Source: Thermothielavioides terrestris NRRL 8126
Taxonomy: Eukaryota; Ascomycota; Sordariomycetes; Sordariales; Chaetomiaceae
DNA length: 64,000 bases
Assembly (NCBI RefSeq): GCF_000226115.1
Contig: NC_016458.1
Coordinates: 1,922,001 to 1,986,000, forward strand
Direction: 5' to 3'
Shown here: positions 34,684 to 47,500 of the stretch, one piece after another
How positions within the stretch are numbered: the first letter of the stretch is position 1
How the letters are laid out: each line of letters opens with the position of its first letter
The notes under the pieces: generated by a model
The model's input: only the letters and a program-made list of their open reading frames with translations
Told to the model about the DNA's origin: nothing
The model's database searches: none
Position numbers and translations under genes: made by a program

Positions 34684-37600
34684 ATGAGGGTCAGGGGAGC
34701 TGTGCAGGCGGCAGCGGTGCTGGCGTCGGCGCTCTGGCTGTCGCCCCTCGCCGCCGCAAAGAACGACCGGCCAACATTTCACACCAAGGCGTTCGAGAAC
34801 ATCCCCAAGAATCTTAATTATTTCCCCGACTCGGATGTTGTCTTGTTTCAAGACACCGAGGACAACAATGTCTACCGCTCCGACGACCACGGCGTGAACT
34901 GGGAGCGCGTGGAGGCTGTCCCCGAGGGCCGGGCCTGGCTTCTGTACATGCACCAGTTCGATTCGAACCGCGCATATATCCTGACCGAGGGCGATACCCA
35001 CTTTCGCACCAGCGACCGCGGCAAGACGTGGGAGAAGTTCGATTCTGGTGCCGAGATGAGCATGTTCCGAGGCGACATTCTCCAGTTCCACGCCGCCGAC
35101 CCCGACCGCATCATCTTCAACGGCATGGCGTGCCAGGGCATCTTCTGCCAGGAAGTGGCTATGTACACCACCGACGGCTTCAAAACCCCCGCCAAGGAGC
35201 TGCGCAGGAATACCGACGGCTGCTGGTGGGCCAAGTCCTCGGACCTGTTCTCGACGGGCTCTGAAGACCTGGACAAGAATCGCATCCTGTGCATTGTGCG
35301 GGACGCCTTCTCGCCGTTCAAGCAGGACCAGCGCCTGCTGATCTCGGACAACTTCTTCCAGCCGACCGACGAGAGTCGAGACATTCAGGAGTTCGAGCCG
35401 GATCTGGACGTCAACAAGCCGGTGCAAGGCGTCGTGAATGTTGCCGTGGTGAAGAAGTACTTGCTGGCGGCGACCACATCTCTGAACACCGACGAGATGG
35501 CCCTGTTCGTCACGGACGACACCAAGAAGTGGCACCGTGCCATCTTCCCGGCGCCTCATGACAGCCACGACCACCGCGTCATGCAGGAAGCTTACACGGT
35601 GCTCGAGAGTACCAACTACAGCATCCAGATCGACGTCATGGTCACCCGGCCGTCGAACCCGATGGGCGTCCTGTTCACGAGCAACTCCAACGGCACCTAC
35701 TTCACCGAGAATATCGAGCACACCAACCGCAACCACCGGGGCCATGTGGACTTTGAGAAGATCGCCGGCATTCAGGGCATCTTCCTGGTGAACAAGGTTG
35801 ACAACTGGGAGGAAGTCTCCAAGGAGGCGAGCACCAAGAAGAGGCTGGTGACGGAGATCACGTTTGACGATGGCCGTACCTTCGAGTCCGTGACGGCCGA
35901 CGGTAAGCGGATACACCTCCACTCGGTCACCGAGCTGAGCAACGTGGGACGTGTCTTCTCGAGCCCCGCCCCCGGCCTCGTCATGGCCATCGGCAACACG
36001 GGCGACTACCTCAAAGACTACTGGGAGGACGGTAATCTCTACGTCTCGGACGATGCGGGCAAGACCTGGAGCAAGGCCCTGGACGGCCCGCACAAGTACG
36101 AGTTTGGAGACCAGGGGTCGATCCTCGTAGCCGTGCGCGATTCTAAGGAGGCCGATGTCGGCGAGATCAACTACTCGCTCGACCACGGCGTCACCTGGAA
36201 GAAGGAGTCCTTGCCTGACGGGCTCAAGTTGAGGCCCTACATCCTCACGACAACGCAGGAATCAGCCAGCCTCAAGTTCCTCCTGATCGGCGAGACGGAG
36301 AAGTCTCCCCGGTGGCAAGTTATCTCGATCGACTTTGACGGCCTTCACGAGGCAACATGCACCGACGACGATATGGAAGACTGGTCCGCCCGCGTGGACA
36401 AGGACGGGAAGCCGACATGCCTGATGGGGCACACCCAGACCTTCCGTCGCCGCAAGAAGAAGGCCGAGTGCTTCCTAAAGCAGGAGTTCAAGCATGCCGT
36501 GGCAAAGACGGAGGATTGCCCCTGCACCGACGATGACTATGAATGTGATTTCAACTTCGAGAGGGAGGACGGCCGGTGCGTCGCCAAGGGACCCATCGTT
36601 CCGCCGGAGGGGGCGTGCCGTGACGGCAAGCCGGACGAAACCTTCAAAGGCACGTCCGGATATCGCAAGATCCCCGGAAACACCTGCAAACCGTCCAAGG
36701 AAATGGACGAGAAGTACAAGGATGTCGACCGGAAGTGCTCCGAGATTGGAGGCAAGCTGCCGGGACCGGCAACGGATAAGGTGAACCAGACGCCGAATTC
36801 GTTCAAGAAGCAGTGGGATGCCTGGGAGAAACATTATCTTGAGCGAGGAGACTCCAGCTCCACCGACGATGAGACTATCATCATGCGGGGGAGAAAAGGG
36901 GACAAGTACGGGGATATCTATATCACCCACGACCATGGCAAGACATGGCACTCTCCAAAGGAGCTCGAGGACGAGAAGATCTGGCTCATCATCCCCCACC
37001 ACCACTTCAAGGATATGGTCTTCTTCGTCACGAATGGGAAGAAGGTTATCTACACCACCGACCGCGGCAGGTCTTTCCATAGCTTCAAAGCACCCCACGA
37101 GCCTCATCCAGACGTGTTCCCCTTGGCCTTTCACCCGGACAAGAAGGACTGGCTGATCTGGATGGGGAAGAAGTGCGAGTACGGCGACTGCTACGAGGTC
37201 GCCTCGTACACCAAAGACCGTGGCGACCACTGGGAGACTCCCAGCCGGTACGTCCGGCGGTGCGAATTCACCGGATCAAAGGCCTACAAGTACCCGGACC
37301 GCAAGGGGGAGCAGATCCTCTGCCTAAAGCACGAGAGAGAGGATAAGGACAAGAATAACCCGCTGGTGCTGGTTTCGACCAACGATTGGTTCGCGAACGA
37401 GGAAATCCGCCAGAGGAATGTGAAGGAGTTTGCCACTATGGCCGAGTTCATCGTGGTCGCCACCGAGGACACTGCCAAGAAGACCCTGCAAGTCAGCGCA
37501 AGTCTCGATGGCACAGTCTTCGCCGACGCCCGCTTTCCTTACGGCTTCGAGGTCCCCCACCAGCACGCCTACACTGTGCTGGACAGCTCGACGCACGCCG

Positions 37601-39302
37601 TGAACCTGTTTGTGGCTACCGAGGTGGCCGAGGGCCGCACCTATGGCACCATCCTCAAGAGCAACTCCAACGGGACCTCGTACGTGGTCAGCGCGAAAAA
37701 CGTTAACTGCGACGAGGACTTTTACGTCGACTTCGAGAAGATGCTCGGCCTGGAGGGCGTGGCGCTGGTGAATGTGGTTGCCAACCCCGACGAGAAAGGC
37801 AGCGCCCCCAAGAAGCTGCGGACTATGATCACGCACAACGACGGCGCTCAGTGGGCGTACTTGCCCACGCCTCGCGACGACGAGTTTGGCAAGTTTCCCT
37901 GCCAGTCGGACGGGAACGAGAAGTGTGCTCTGCACATCCACGGCTACACGGAGCGCAGAGACCATGGCAAGACCTACTCGTCAAAGGGAGCCGTCGGCCT
38001 GATGTTCGTATGGGGCAATGTGGGCGATTCGCTCGGCCCGCGCAAGGATGCCGATACATTTATGACTACCGATGCCGGCATCACGTGGAAGCGCGTCAGG
38101 CAAGGACAGTGGACCTGGGCTATCGGCGATCAGGGCGCCGTGATCGTGCTAGTCCAGACCACGGCAGGTGGCACGAAGAAGACCAAGACGCTCCTCTACT
38201 CGCTTGACCAAGGTCAGACCTGGCAGGAGCATGAGTTCTGGCCCGAGGAGGTCGAAGTCTGGGACGTGACGACGCTGCGGTCCGGCAGCTCGCGGGACTT
38301 CCTGCTCTGGGGCAAGGACGGCGAGGGCACCTTCACCCTGAACCTGGACTTCTCCGGCTTCAGCGAGCGCATGTGCAAGTACGACGACGACCCGGAGAAG
38401 TCTGACTACTACATCTGGTCGCCCAAGCACCCCCTGCAACCGGACGGCTGCCTATTCGGCCATGTCTCGCAGTACCTGCGCAAGAAGTCGGACCGCAAAT
38501 GCTATAACGATTTCAAGCTGCAGCCTCTCTACGGCAAGCAGAACTGCACCTGCACACGAGAGGACTTTGAATGGTAAGAGCGCCTCGGCCTCTCCCCTCT
38601 CCCCCTCTTAGAGCTTCGCAGACCACGGACTAACATGTGATCGCCAGCGACTACAACTACGAACTGGACCGCTTCGGCCAGTGCTCTCTCGTCAGCGGCC
38701 TGCAGCCCAAGGATCCGCAGACCTGGTGCAAAGAGCACCCGGACGCCATTGAGTACCACGAGCCGACGGGCTACCGGCGCATCCCGCTCACCACCTGCGT
38801 CGGCGGCCGCGCCTTCGACCAGGAGTCGCCCTCGCACCCGTGCGCCGGCCACGAAGACGAGTTCGAGCGCGCCCACGCCGCCTCGCCCGTGGCCATCTTC
38901 TTCGCCGTCACCATCCCGTTCGCGCTGGCCGGCGCGGCCGGCTGGTACGTCTGGCGGAACTGGAACGGCAAGCTCGGCCAGATCCGCCTCGGCGACCAGG
39001 GCACCTCCGTCTTCGAGGCGGACCGACCGTGGGTGAAGTACCCCGTCATCGCGCTCAGCGCGGTTGTCGCGCTGGTCGGGGCGCTCCCGCTCGTCGCGGC
39101 TGCCGCGTGGAGGAGCGTCCGGGGCCTGGCGGAGAGGTGGGGCCTCGCGCCCGGCGGCGGGCGGGGCAGATGGAGCAGGCTCGGCGGTGGGACCCGGCGG
39201 TTTACCACCAGAGACAGCTTTGCGAGGGGCAGCGGGGATTATACCATTGTGGACGACGACGAGGGCGAGTTGCTTGGAGAGGATAGCGACGAGGAGGTAT
39301 AG
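34684..39302 (+). CDS. vps10: Vacuolar protein sorting receptor Vps10 (sortilin family)
   Basis: Exons 34684-38573 and 38648-39302 (74-bp intron, gtaaga..ccag) encode 1514 residues; the junction restores EDFE-C-DYNYELD, where retention of the intron would stop translation. Type I receptor cycling between late Golgi and prevacuolar endosome, carrying soluble vacuolar hydrolases such as carboxypeptidase Y. A signal peptide (AAVLASALWLSPLAAA) is followed by two tandem VPS10 domains with Asp-box/BNR repeats (YRSDDHGVNWERV, RTSDRGKTWEKF, YVSDDAGKTWSKA; second set ITHDHGKTWHS, MTTDAGITWKRV), each ending in a Cys-rich 10CC module (CTDDDYECDFNFER; CTREDFECDYNYE). The transmembrane helix is at about 1378-1400 (AIFFAVTIPFALAGAAGWYV) with a second hydrophobic segment at about 1429-1451, then a short acidic tail (DDDEGELLGEDSDEEV), a plausible adaptor-binding signal. 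Confidence 0.97.
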
Positions 39303-41273
39303 ACAGACAGGCGGGTGGGTCGCGACACCGAGGCTTTTTTCTCCTGAGATGTAGGCTTGGAATCGATTTTGGACACGCATAGATGAATGGGATGGGATGG
39401 GATGGATGGATGCAATGGAAGATGGTTGCGGGACGTTGCAGGGCTTTTGCATGGGCTGGGTATAGGGCATAGTCACCGCCCGAAAAGAAGGGCACAGCAG
39501 ACCGTGTTGATTTTTTTTTTCGTGTTCACTAGTCATTTACTGGTGTTCGGTTTGGTTGGCTTCAACTCTTCCCGTCTTTGCTGTGCATCAGACAGAGGTA
39601 TCCATGGACGACGACGGGCTTGCCGTGCCCGAGAACCGCGGTCCACGATCTACCAGCACCTGTCGTTACCACAACTGACTCGTGATTTTTGTTTTGGAAC
39701 GTGTCTCCACCTGTGCTTCTCATCTCATCACGCCGTTAACACCCGACACCATGACTACCGAGGAAGTTACCTGTCACCAGCACACCAAAACAAGCAGCCG
39801 CTAACTGGGACTCTGGAGCTCTGGAGGTTTCGATGCGGGGGAACCTCGATCGACAGCACAGCTCATTACCCAATGCGTCGACCATCATTTCCCTCTCCTC
39901 ATTGCACTAGGCATTTTCAGTTTAGCAAACAATGCTCGCCATCGGAAACTTGGAATACTCCGATCGGAGTAACTTCATAGTGTACTGTACACTAACGGGT
40001 CCGTCGTCAGGAGCACTCATTGCAATATCCTTACACCGCAAGAACAACGGACCAGACAGGGCCCTGCCTGCGGATATTCGTGGTTGCTTACTGTATGTAC
40101 ATGTACGTATCATATGGAGGGCCATGTCGATGCGTGCCACGGTTGAGGTGGTTTTGGACAGAACCCTGACCTGACCCCCACGCAACTCCGCTCACTTCTG
40201 CAAGGGGCGCACGAAAGACCCAGCCCACGGGCACGGGCGCTCAGGGGTTTGCCGAAGGCACGGACGCTCGGTAGCTTGCGGAGTGGGGCCGCGCTGGAGC
40301 GACGGTGGGGCGGGCTCCACGCCGCTGCACACGTCAGAGAGAGCAAGGAGGATGCTTGTTGGATGGAGTAGACAACTACACTAACGTAGACAAGTGACGG
40401 TGTAACCAAACCGGCATGCTTGCTTGCTTGCCTGCGATGCATCAGGCCATCTGATATCTCACCGCAAATTCCACGCAGCGTCTCCCGCCATGTCGGTTTG
40501 CTTGTTTTCCCAGCATCCTGGGATCAACCAGGAGGGTGTTCAAGCTATCTGTAGCACTACCCAATGTAACTACGGATACCGTGTCGGCAACGCGCAGCGA
40601 CACAGCGCCCTCTCTCCAAGCGCCCAATGTGACGAGATTTGAGCCAGGGAGGCCGCCTGCCCATCACCACCAGGACCTGCTTTGCGCGCTCGGGCCTAGC
40701 TATCCAAGGAACGGTAGGGACGGACGGCAGGAAGCAGTCACGGATTAATAAAAACAAGCATTGCCTATTCGGAACTTTTGCACAGGCGAGGGGAGCGAGC
40801 CGGAGGGGGTTTTTTGGCGCCGAAAAAAAGCCGCTCTGAGCTTTGCCGGCGGCGGCATCCTGTGTAGATCATCCATCTACGGAATACCGTCGGCGAATAC
40901 AACAAGAATGATTCTGGACAGCGAAACGCCCGACGCCGGTGTACTTGTGTAAATGAATCATGATTGCCACCCACCCAGATAGTATGCTCCCGAAAAGATA
41001 GAAGACCAAAGACCAAAAAATTGAACAAATTTGGAAGCGATGTTGGAATGCCGCTCCATGCGCCCGGTCGTAATCTGACAAAAGAGATGAATGAGTGGCG
41101 CCGGTACAGAGATCGGGAAAGAGGTAAGCGAAACCGGGTCGGGTGGCGCGGCCGGAGCTGGTGTCACAGGGTGCGGCAGAGCGAAGAGCGTTGCCGGCCG
41201 GACGTCATGTTTGGCCCACGAGAACACTTCTCCCTAGAGAGAAGGGGTCGCGGCGGATTGTCGAGGAGCCTCA
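39303..41273. other. Intergenic region between Vps10 and unknown gene
   Basis: Convergent 3' ends of a plus and a minus gene with a 2-kb gap. It has short microsatellite stretches, (GGGAT/GGAT)n at about 39387-39410 and (TTGC)n at about 40420-40432, and palindromic agtgtactgtacact at 39978-39992 and tgtatgtacatgta at 40094-40107. No gene supported. Confidence 0.45.
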
Positions 41274-44200
41274 TCATACTCGACGCATGCGGTTCCAGAA
41301 CCGTCTCATGACCCCTTTCTCGGCCGCGCCCCCATTCCAGTGGTCTATCTCGGGGAACTTCTCCAGGCTGTCCTTCGGAGCGCCCGGCCCGGGGTAGACG
41401 CCGCGAGTCTCCCGAGCCTTCGGCCGGCGGCTCTGCTGCTGCTGGTAGCCCTGCTTTTGCAGCCGGCCGTACATCTCGTCCTCGTGCGCGCGCAGGTCCG
41501 GCCGCGTGAGCGTCATGCGCAGCGTCATCTCACGCGACGACGCGGGCGCCTGGGCATAGCAGCCTCCTTCCGGCGTTCTCCTGCCGAGATCTCCGCCGCT
41601 GGCTAGGCCTGCGGAAGCTAGGCGGGCGTGGCGAGCACCGATGGCCCTGCTGTGCTCGAGCGGCTCTGGTGTCTTGGGCGAGTCTGAATCAGCCAGGGAG
41701 AGCTGGTCATCGTTGAGAAATAGGTTGTCGTCGTCATCGCCATCGGCCAGGAATGTGCGCATGTAGGGAGGAGAGTCAACTCCGGATTTCTGCTTCGAGT
41801 GTCCGCGGGAAATCCCATTGGTATCCAAGGTAAGCATCGGAGCGGCGGAGAGCGCGTCCGCCGACGGGAAGCCAAACTCGACAGCCTCGTCGAATTTCTG
41901 CGGCGAGGCGAGGTACACTCGCAGCTTCAGTCGCGCCTCGGGGTCTTGGTAGTGGGCAGCGGCCGGGTCAAATGCGGTGATGGACGGTTGAGGCGCGTGC
42001 CTTGGCGTGATCAGAGACAGGGCGCGTGATTTCCGCCGGACATGAGCCAAACCGTTCGAAACACTGCCGGCCGGGCTGTGGATCGGTGACGCCGGCGTGG
42101 CGGTACCGTTGGTTCCTGGCCGGCTTGATGAGACCGAGCTTCGACGGCCAAACGGAATCTTGGATATCGACATGTGCCGGCGGAAGGAGGGCCGCTGCTT
42201 CGTGGTCGGAGGGTCTTCGCGCAGATTGGCATGGTAGTCGTCGAGGAAGAGGCGCAAGTCCAGGTCCTCCTCCTCGTCCAGCCACCGGAAGCTGTCGTAG
42301 AATGACTGCGGTACATGTACATGTCCGTCTGATTCATCGGCGTGCTTCTCGAGGCCATTGGAGAACTCCATGCTGTCTCGCGCGGGTGAAAGAAACGGCG
42401 AAGAGGTGCTGGCAGTTGTGGACAGGTTTCTCCGGCTGGACTGCTGGTTGAGCTTATATACTGCCTCGTCGGCCGCGTCGAGAATCACGGTCGTGCGCTG
42501 GCGACCCGCAACGGCGATCTGTTCCTCGCGTCGGGGTCCTACCTCTTGCGTTGCTTCTGACAGGCCGCTGAGCGAGGTCGACGAATCAGGAGCTGAGGGG
42601 TGAGACCCGACTATGGATCCGCGGCGGCGTCGACCACCGGTGTGCTCTGGGGCGTCACGCTCCTGGCGGGGTTTCCAGCGCTTGAAACTCGATATATCGT
42701 GGTAATGCCGCGAGATCCCGTCTACGAGACCGGATTCCTGAGCGAAACGTAGCCGTTCGAGGGTCGAAAAGTACTGCAAGGGGGGTAGACAACGTCTTAG
42801 CCACAATGTCAAAGCTGGACGGGGAGCTAAGAAGACCTCAGATAGGGTCGCCGGCCGCCGAGCACGGCCAGATGGCCCGGGAGCGAGTGCGAGGGGCTGC
42901 TCGTATGCAAGAAACGTTGAGGTGCAGCAAGCAGGGAGAGGAAAGGAAGTGGTTCGGCAGCTTAGCGATGATGCCGAGCGTGCAGGCGCAGAAGGTCATG
43001 AAAAAGGCTGAGGAGCAAACCCAAAGCAAGGCAAACACGCATTATGCGCAATGCGTGCTAGATGACAGCCCATGAATCTGCGTTGATTCTGTTTCTTTTG
43101 GGGCTGCGGACCACCACTTGGTGGAGAGTCCAGCAAAGAAGCAAAGTCGAGGAAGCTACCGAACTACCGCAGCAGTCTCTCCGCAGCCCAGCCAAACCGA
43201 CATCGCAGAAAGCCTTCGCTCACTCACTCGCTCTCACTCACTCGCAGACCTTGCTCAGCGTTCAGCTGCATTTCCATCCACGCACCAATCCCGAACGATG
43301 CGAGAGAGGCAGATGCAACCGTCTCGGTGCCATCACACAAGGAGAGCTGGTCCAAGAGCCCGCTTTCATTGGCTCGAGGCTAGCGTGACTGTCCATCCAC
43401 CTGCAGGTTCCAGCACTTGCAGGACGAGCGAATGGCGGGCGGATGATCAAATGTTATTGTGCGCGCGCCAAGCCAAGGAAGGATAGAGAGAGCCAGGCCC
43501 AAGCGCACGAGTAAACAGAACATGCTCCGAAGCCCGAGTTGAAAGCAAGCCATGATATTCCCTTGGGGACGGTTATCACAAAGTAAGCTCTTGTCACACA
43601 CCTTTCTCTGGATTGCCAGCGGCAGAGCCTCGAATTGCTCTCGTGTCATCTGCGGGACAGCGCCGGTCCCGGACTGTCGTTTTTGGATGCTACTGGATCT
43701 CGATCGGCTGGGTTGTTGCGGGCTGCCCCAAACGTAAAAGCTGTGGCTCGTCTTGCCGTCTGCTGCAGAGCGGTCGGCGGCTTCTGCCTGGTGGCAGTGA
43801 TGCCACCTTGTCCAACGCGCGAGTCTCAGGGGCTTGGCCGTCCGTTCGCTCCTCCCGCTCTTTGCTGAGATTGGGCGGAGTTGCGCGGTGTCGATTCCTG
43901 TGTCTACCAGACTCGTGGCCGACGGCGATGAGAGGGAATCGACCCCGCTGGGGCCGAGGAATCGGGGCTCGGCGGCAGCGTCGCAAGTCAGCCCGGGCAT
44001 GGTGCTCGGCGTCCCTCCGCTATCGTCACTGAGGCTGAGGGCAGACGAGCAGAAGCTGGAGGTGTCGCTCAATCTCGAGGCCGAAGGAGAGCGGTAGAAG
44101 GTGTAGAACAGTGGAAGGCAGTCGGCATGGGGCGCGAGTATCGGAACAGGGCTCGGGAAGCAGTCGTTGTCGAGGGCAGAGGGCGAAGAGGGGTCCCCAT

Positions 44201-44513
44201 ACAAAGCAATGGAGGAGGAGGAGCTGTTGTTCACGAAGAAAGGAAGCTGCCAGCTGGAGCCGCTGGGATCGAAGCTCGAAGTTGTCTGGCGCACCAACAA
44301 GGGTTCTTTCCCCCTTGGGGAAGCTGCCCCTGTCGCTCTTTTGTCGTCGCCGTCGTGGGCGTCAAGAGCGAGCATCACTCCACGGTGCACCCCTGGACTC
44401 GCGCTTCCGGGAATAGCGCCGTCTCTCGCTGACGAGGCACCACGAGAAGCGCCCTGGCTCCCCATCTCACTACTGGGCCGTTCAAGGCGTGACCGCCCCT
44501 GTTGTTTGTTCAT
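41274..44513 (-). CDS. Conserved-looking fungal protein of unknown function, long intron
   Basis: Two exons joined by hand: 44513-43602 (304 codons) and 42773-41274 (500 codons with stop), about 803 residues. The junction reads FEALPLAIQRK then YFSTLERLRFAQESG, a continuous amphipathic motif that I believe recurs in filamentous fungi, which is why an 828-bp intron (gtgtgt at 43601 to ttgcag at 42774) is proposed; smaller exons inside cannot be excluded. No catalytic motif is recognised. Visible features: Ser-rich N-terminus (NNSSSSS, SDTSSFCSSALSLSDDS), a region with FYDSFRWLDEEEDLDLRLFL, basic/Ser patches (RRHMSISKIPFGRRSSVSSS), an acidic block (ADGDDDDNLFLNDD), and a C-terminal KFPEIDHWNGG plus basic WNRMRRV. 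This looks like an intrinsically disordered, probably phosphorylated regulatory or cytoskeletal protein. The start ATG is uncertain (44513 or 44465). Confidence 0.72.
42774..43601 (-). other. Proposed 828-bp intron
   Basis: This is several times longer than every other intron in the window. It begins gtgtgtgaca and ends with a pyrimidine-rich cctttgcag-like acceptor (cccccttgcag). A ctcact repeat (plus strand 43215-43250) lies inside. It shows no recognisable coding sequence on either strand. Confidence 0.55.
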
Positions 44514-47500
44514 CAAGGGTCCAGCCGGTTGGGAGCGGGCCTGGCGGGGAATCAACCCACCACCAGCGCGCCAACCAGGGTCCCAGGGTGAGCTCAGCCT
44601 CGAGGGGAGGAGACAAACCGCATGCTCACCCCTTTCTTCTTCTGCGCGGCGTCGGGCCCAGAACCGGGAAGCGGGAAGCTCGTGGAGGAGAAGACGGATG
44701 GATCCGGAAACATGCACAAACTTGAGGCGGCTTAAGAGAAACACGGTTTGCGCGTGTCCGGTCCATGAGAAATCAATCCACGTGCCTTCTTTTACCCCGA
44801 TTGCTCAGGCAGGGCTGTTCCGATGTTTTGGCAGAAATGAGCGGATCTCTGCAACGGCACACAAGATGCGCGCACTTGCGATGTAACATCAATCAACCTT
44901 CGACGCCACGGCATCTGGGGTGTCCTGTGAACATTATGAACCTCATAGGAGTGTAAGTGTGCTCCTCCCGGGTCTTGTGAGCTGTTCTTACTGTGTACAG
45001 TGTAATCCGTACACTAATGTCCACTTCACGAACCACCTTATCAACTCTTTGCTTCGTCGAGCGCATTCCACGGCGAACCCGTTCAAATTCTTGGGACGAT
45101 CGTTGCCTCTCCTGGCTAGGAGCTTGGGCGGGTGGCGCGGAACAGCAGGGGAAAGAGCTCCTCGCCCCGCAAGTCGGGTTCCACAGTCCCCGGATACAAG
45201 AAGGTACCAAGGTACTCGATAACTACACGGAATACTTGACAGTGAACTATTAGGCGTAATCCGAAAAAAATCGGAGAACCCTTCGCATGGCACGTTCCTG
45301 CACGGAATATCATATTGCAATTCAGGCGGTAAGGAATGTACAGGTAGTGTTCCGTGGTAAGCGCCGCAGATTGTTATTTCGCCAGCGAGACACGTTCTCA
45401 TAGTGTTGTGTTGGTAGCCAGCATTCCGTCCTACCCTTCCGGGTCGCGCGACCCAACAAACCACGAATTCGGCTTGCCGCATCTTACACAGTAGGCTTGT
45501 CATACATTATGCATTATATCACTCCGTGCGCAAAATCCTCGCGGCGAGCGCGGGATCCAGCCCCAAAGCAGGCACCAAGAGAGCAAATGCGGCACCAGCA
45601 GCTCCGGACGAGCGCCGGAAGCGGGAGGCCGCGCGACTTAACGAGAACATCGAAGCAACGAACCTGAGAACCTATCGCGCGCGTTCGCTCGCTCAACTTG
45701 CAGATGTGGAAAAACACAATTCTGTGGGCGGTTGCTGAGCTGGCCAGTGGGGATGCATTTCTGGGATTTTGAAGGATTCTCTCGAATAGGGACGATGCCT
45801 TGACGGTACTCCGCAGTTAAGGTAGGTCCGCAGTTCACGAGATCGGGCGCCTCACACGTGGCAAGTCTCAGTTCAAAGTCCTCTTCCCCTCCGCAGCATG
45901 ACTGCATAGTGTGCATCTCGACCGCCGCGAGATCACCATCTGAAACACGCTGTATGTCCGCTTCGCAGCGAGACTTACCGCCATTTCTGTGGCGGGGCAC
46001 CACTCACGAGCAGATGGAATACTCCGCTGCCCTCCGGTGCTCGGTTATTGCTCCAGCCTCGACGCCCGGGACCTTGAATCTCTTGCCCACTCAGGATAAC
46101 GAAGCCTGCCACGGTTGAAGAACCTGCATCTTATTTACCAGGCGGCGTATCCCTTATCCCCGGAGCATCCCAGCCCAGCGGGTAGTTATCTGCAACGAAG
46201 CGGCACAGAGGGCATCGTGGCAGTCCGAGCTCGCTTGTCGGCCAACCTCGCTTCGACGCTCGTGTGTATGTACATGTACCCAAGCGCCTCACTCGCATTA
46301 ACTCAATGACCCAAACGTTTTACTCAACAGCAGCGTCCTGCCCCTTGGTCAAGAGAAAAAAACAATACAATAAAACAAAAAAAAAAGGAGGTGCGTTGCA
46401 CCGGGTATGGAGACCTCACGGAATTATTCCCACAATGATCACAGTATGCAAGTCGCTCAGCTGAGAATCCCGTCCAACGTACCGTGTACTGTGTTCACAG
46501 GAGGCATACCAAACAGCCAGTCTCGTATCGTCCCGCGTACCGGCACGCGACACCCGTCTCGGCAGGGCGCAGCCAAATACAGGACGTTGCTGTTGCCATT
46601 GGTTTTCCGGAGCATGCTAGAAAATGCAAGGCATCGTTGCACTGGAGTTGCAGGTGGTGTGTTGCACCCCGCCGAGAAGATCAGCTGTGGAAGTCTGGCC
46701 AGACGGGGTGGCATTGGTTCAGGACTAGCCTTGTCCGTTCCCTTGGCCACAGCCTGCTGCAGAGGATGAGGTTGGCATCGATGCATCCTTTCAAGCTGCA
46801 GCGCTGTTTTTGAGGTCGGTAGTCTTCAGCTAGTCACGGAGGTTCTCCCGGGCTCTTGAGCCGCGCCAGACGCGATATTGCGCAGTTCGTTCGTTCGGTA
46901 CATACATGATCCGGATCGTCTCGGATGGAATCCGGAGCCGAATGTGGGGTTGTGTCGGCACAGTGGGTCCGGAGGCCGGACTGGCATCCGGGCCGGGTGG
47001 GTCCCCGGATGACCATTAGGTAGTCCATCAGTGGGCAGAGACCTGACTTTTGGCTGTTCACGCTCCGGCGTTAGTTCAGTTGCCAGTACTGAGCAGGACA
47101 TCGCGCAGGTTCATTGCTGAGTTGTGTTTTCTTGCGGCTTGAGGCGAAGTCGCTCGCAAATACCGGTGTGCCAGATCCATATTTGTGGGGTTTGAAAGTG
47201 CTGGGCGCGACAAAGGTTTGACATGTCCAGATTGAAGTTCCTCTTCGGAGCTGCAAAATGAGACTGCCCCGGCGGGACCGCCGCTCTGCAGGATCGCAGA
47301 GCGCAGAATTCACCCCGAGTCCCGATCCGACGGAGCAAGCATTGCTCGGGTTATCACTACGAGGAATGAGGACGAGGTCACGGTTGTGTCATTTACGGCT
47401 TTGTCATCTACGAGACAAGCCGAGAGAGTCCGGAGCACAGTAACGCTGATAACTTGTGGGAGCAGTTCAGGTGGAAGCTGCAGCACTTTCCATTTACCTC

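Noticed and set aside
34528..36186. 552-codon minus-strand frame opposite Vps10
   Set aside because: Antisense shadow of the Vps10 N-terminal domain, with no recognisable motif and no splice logic.
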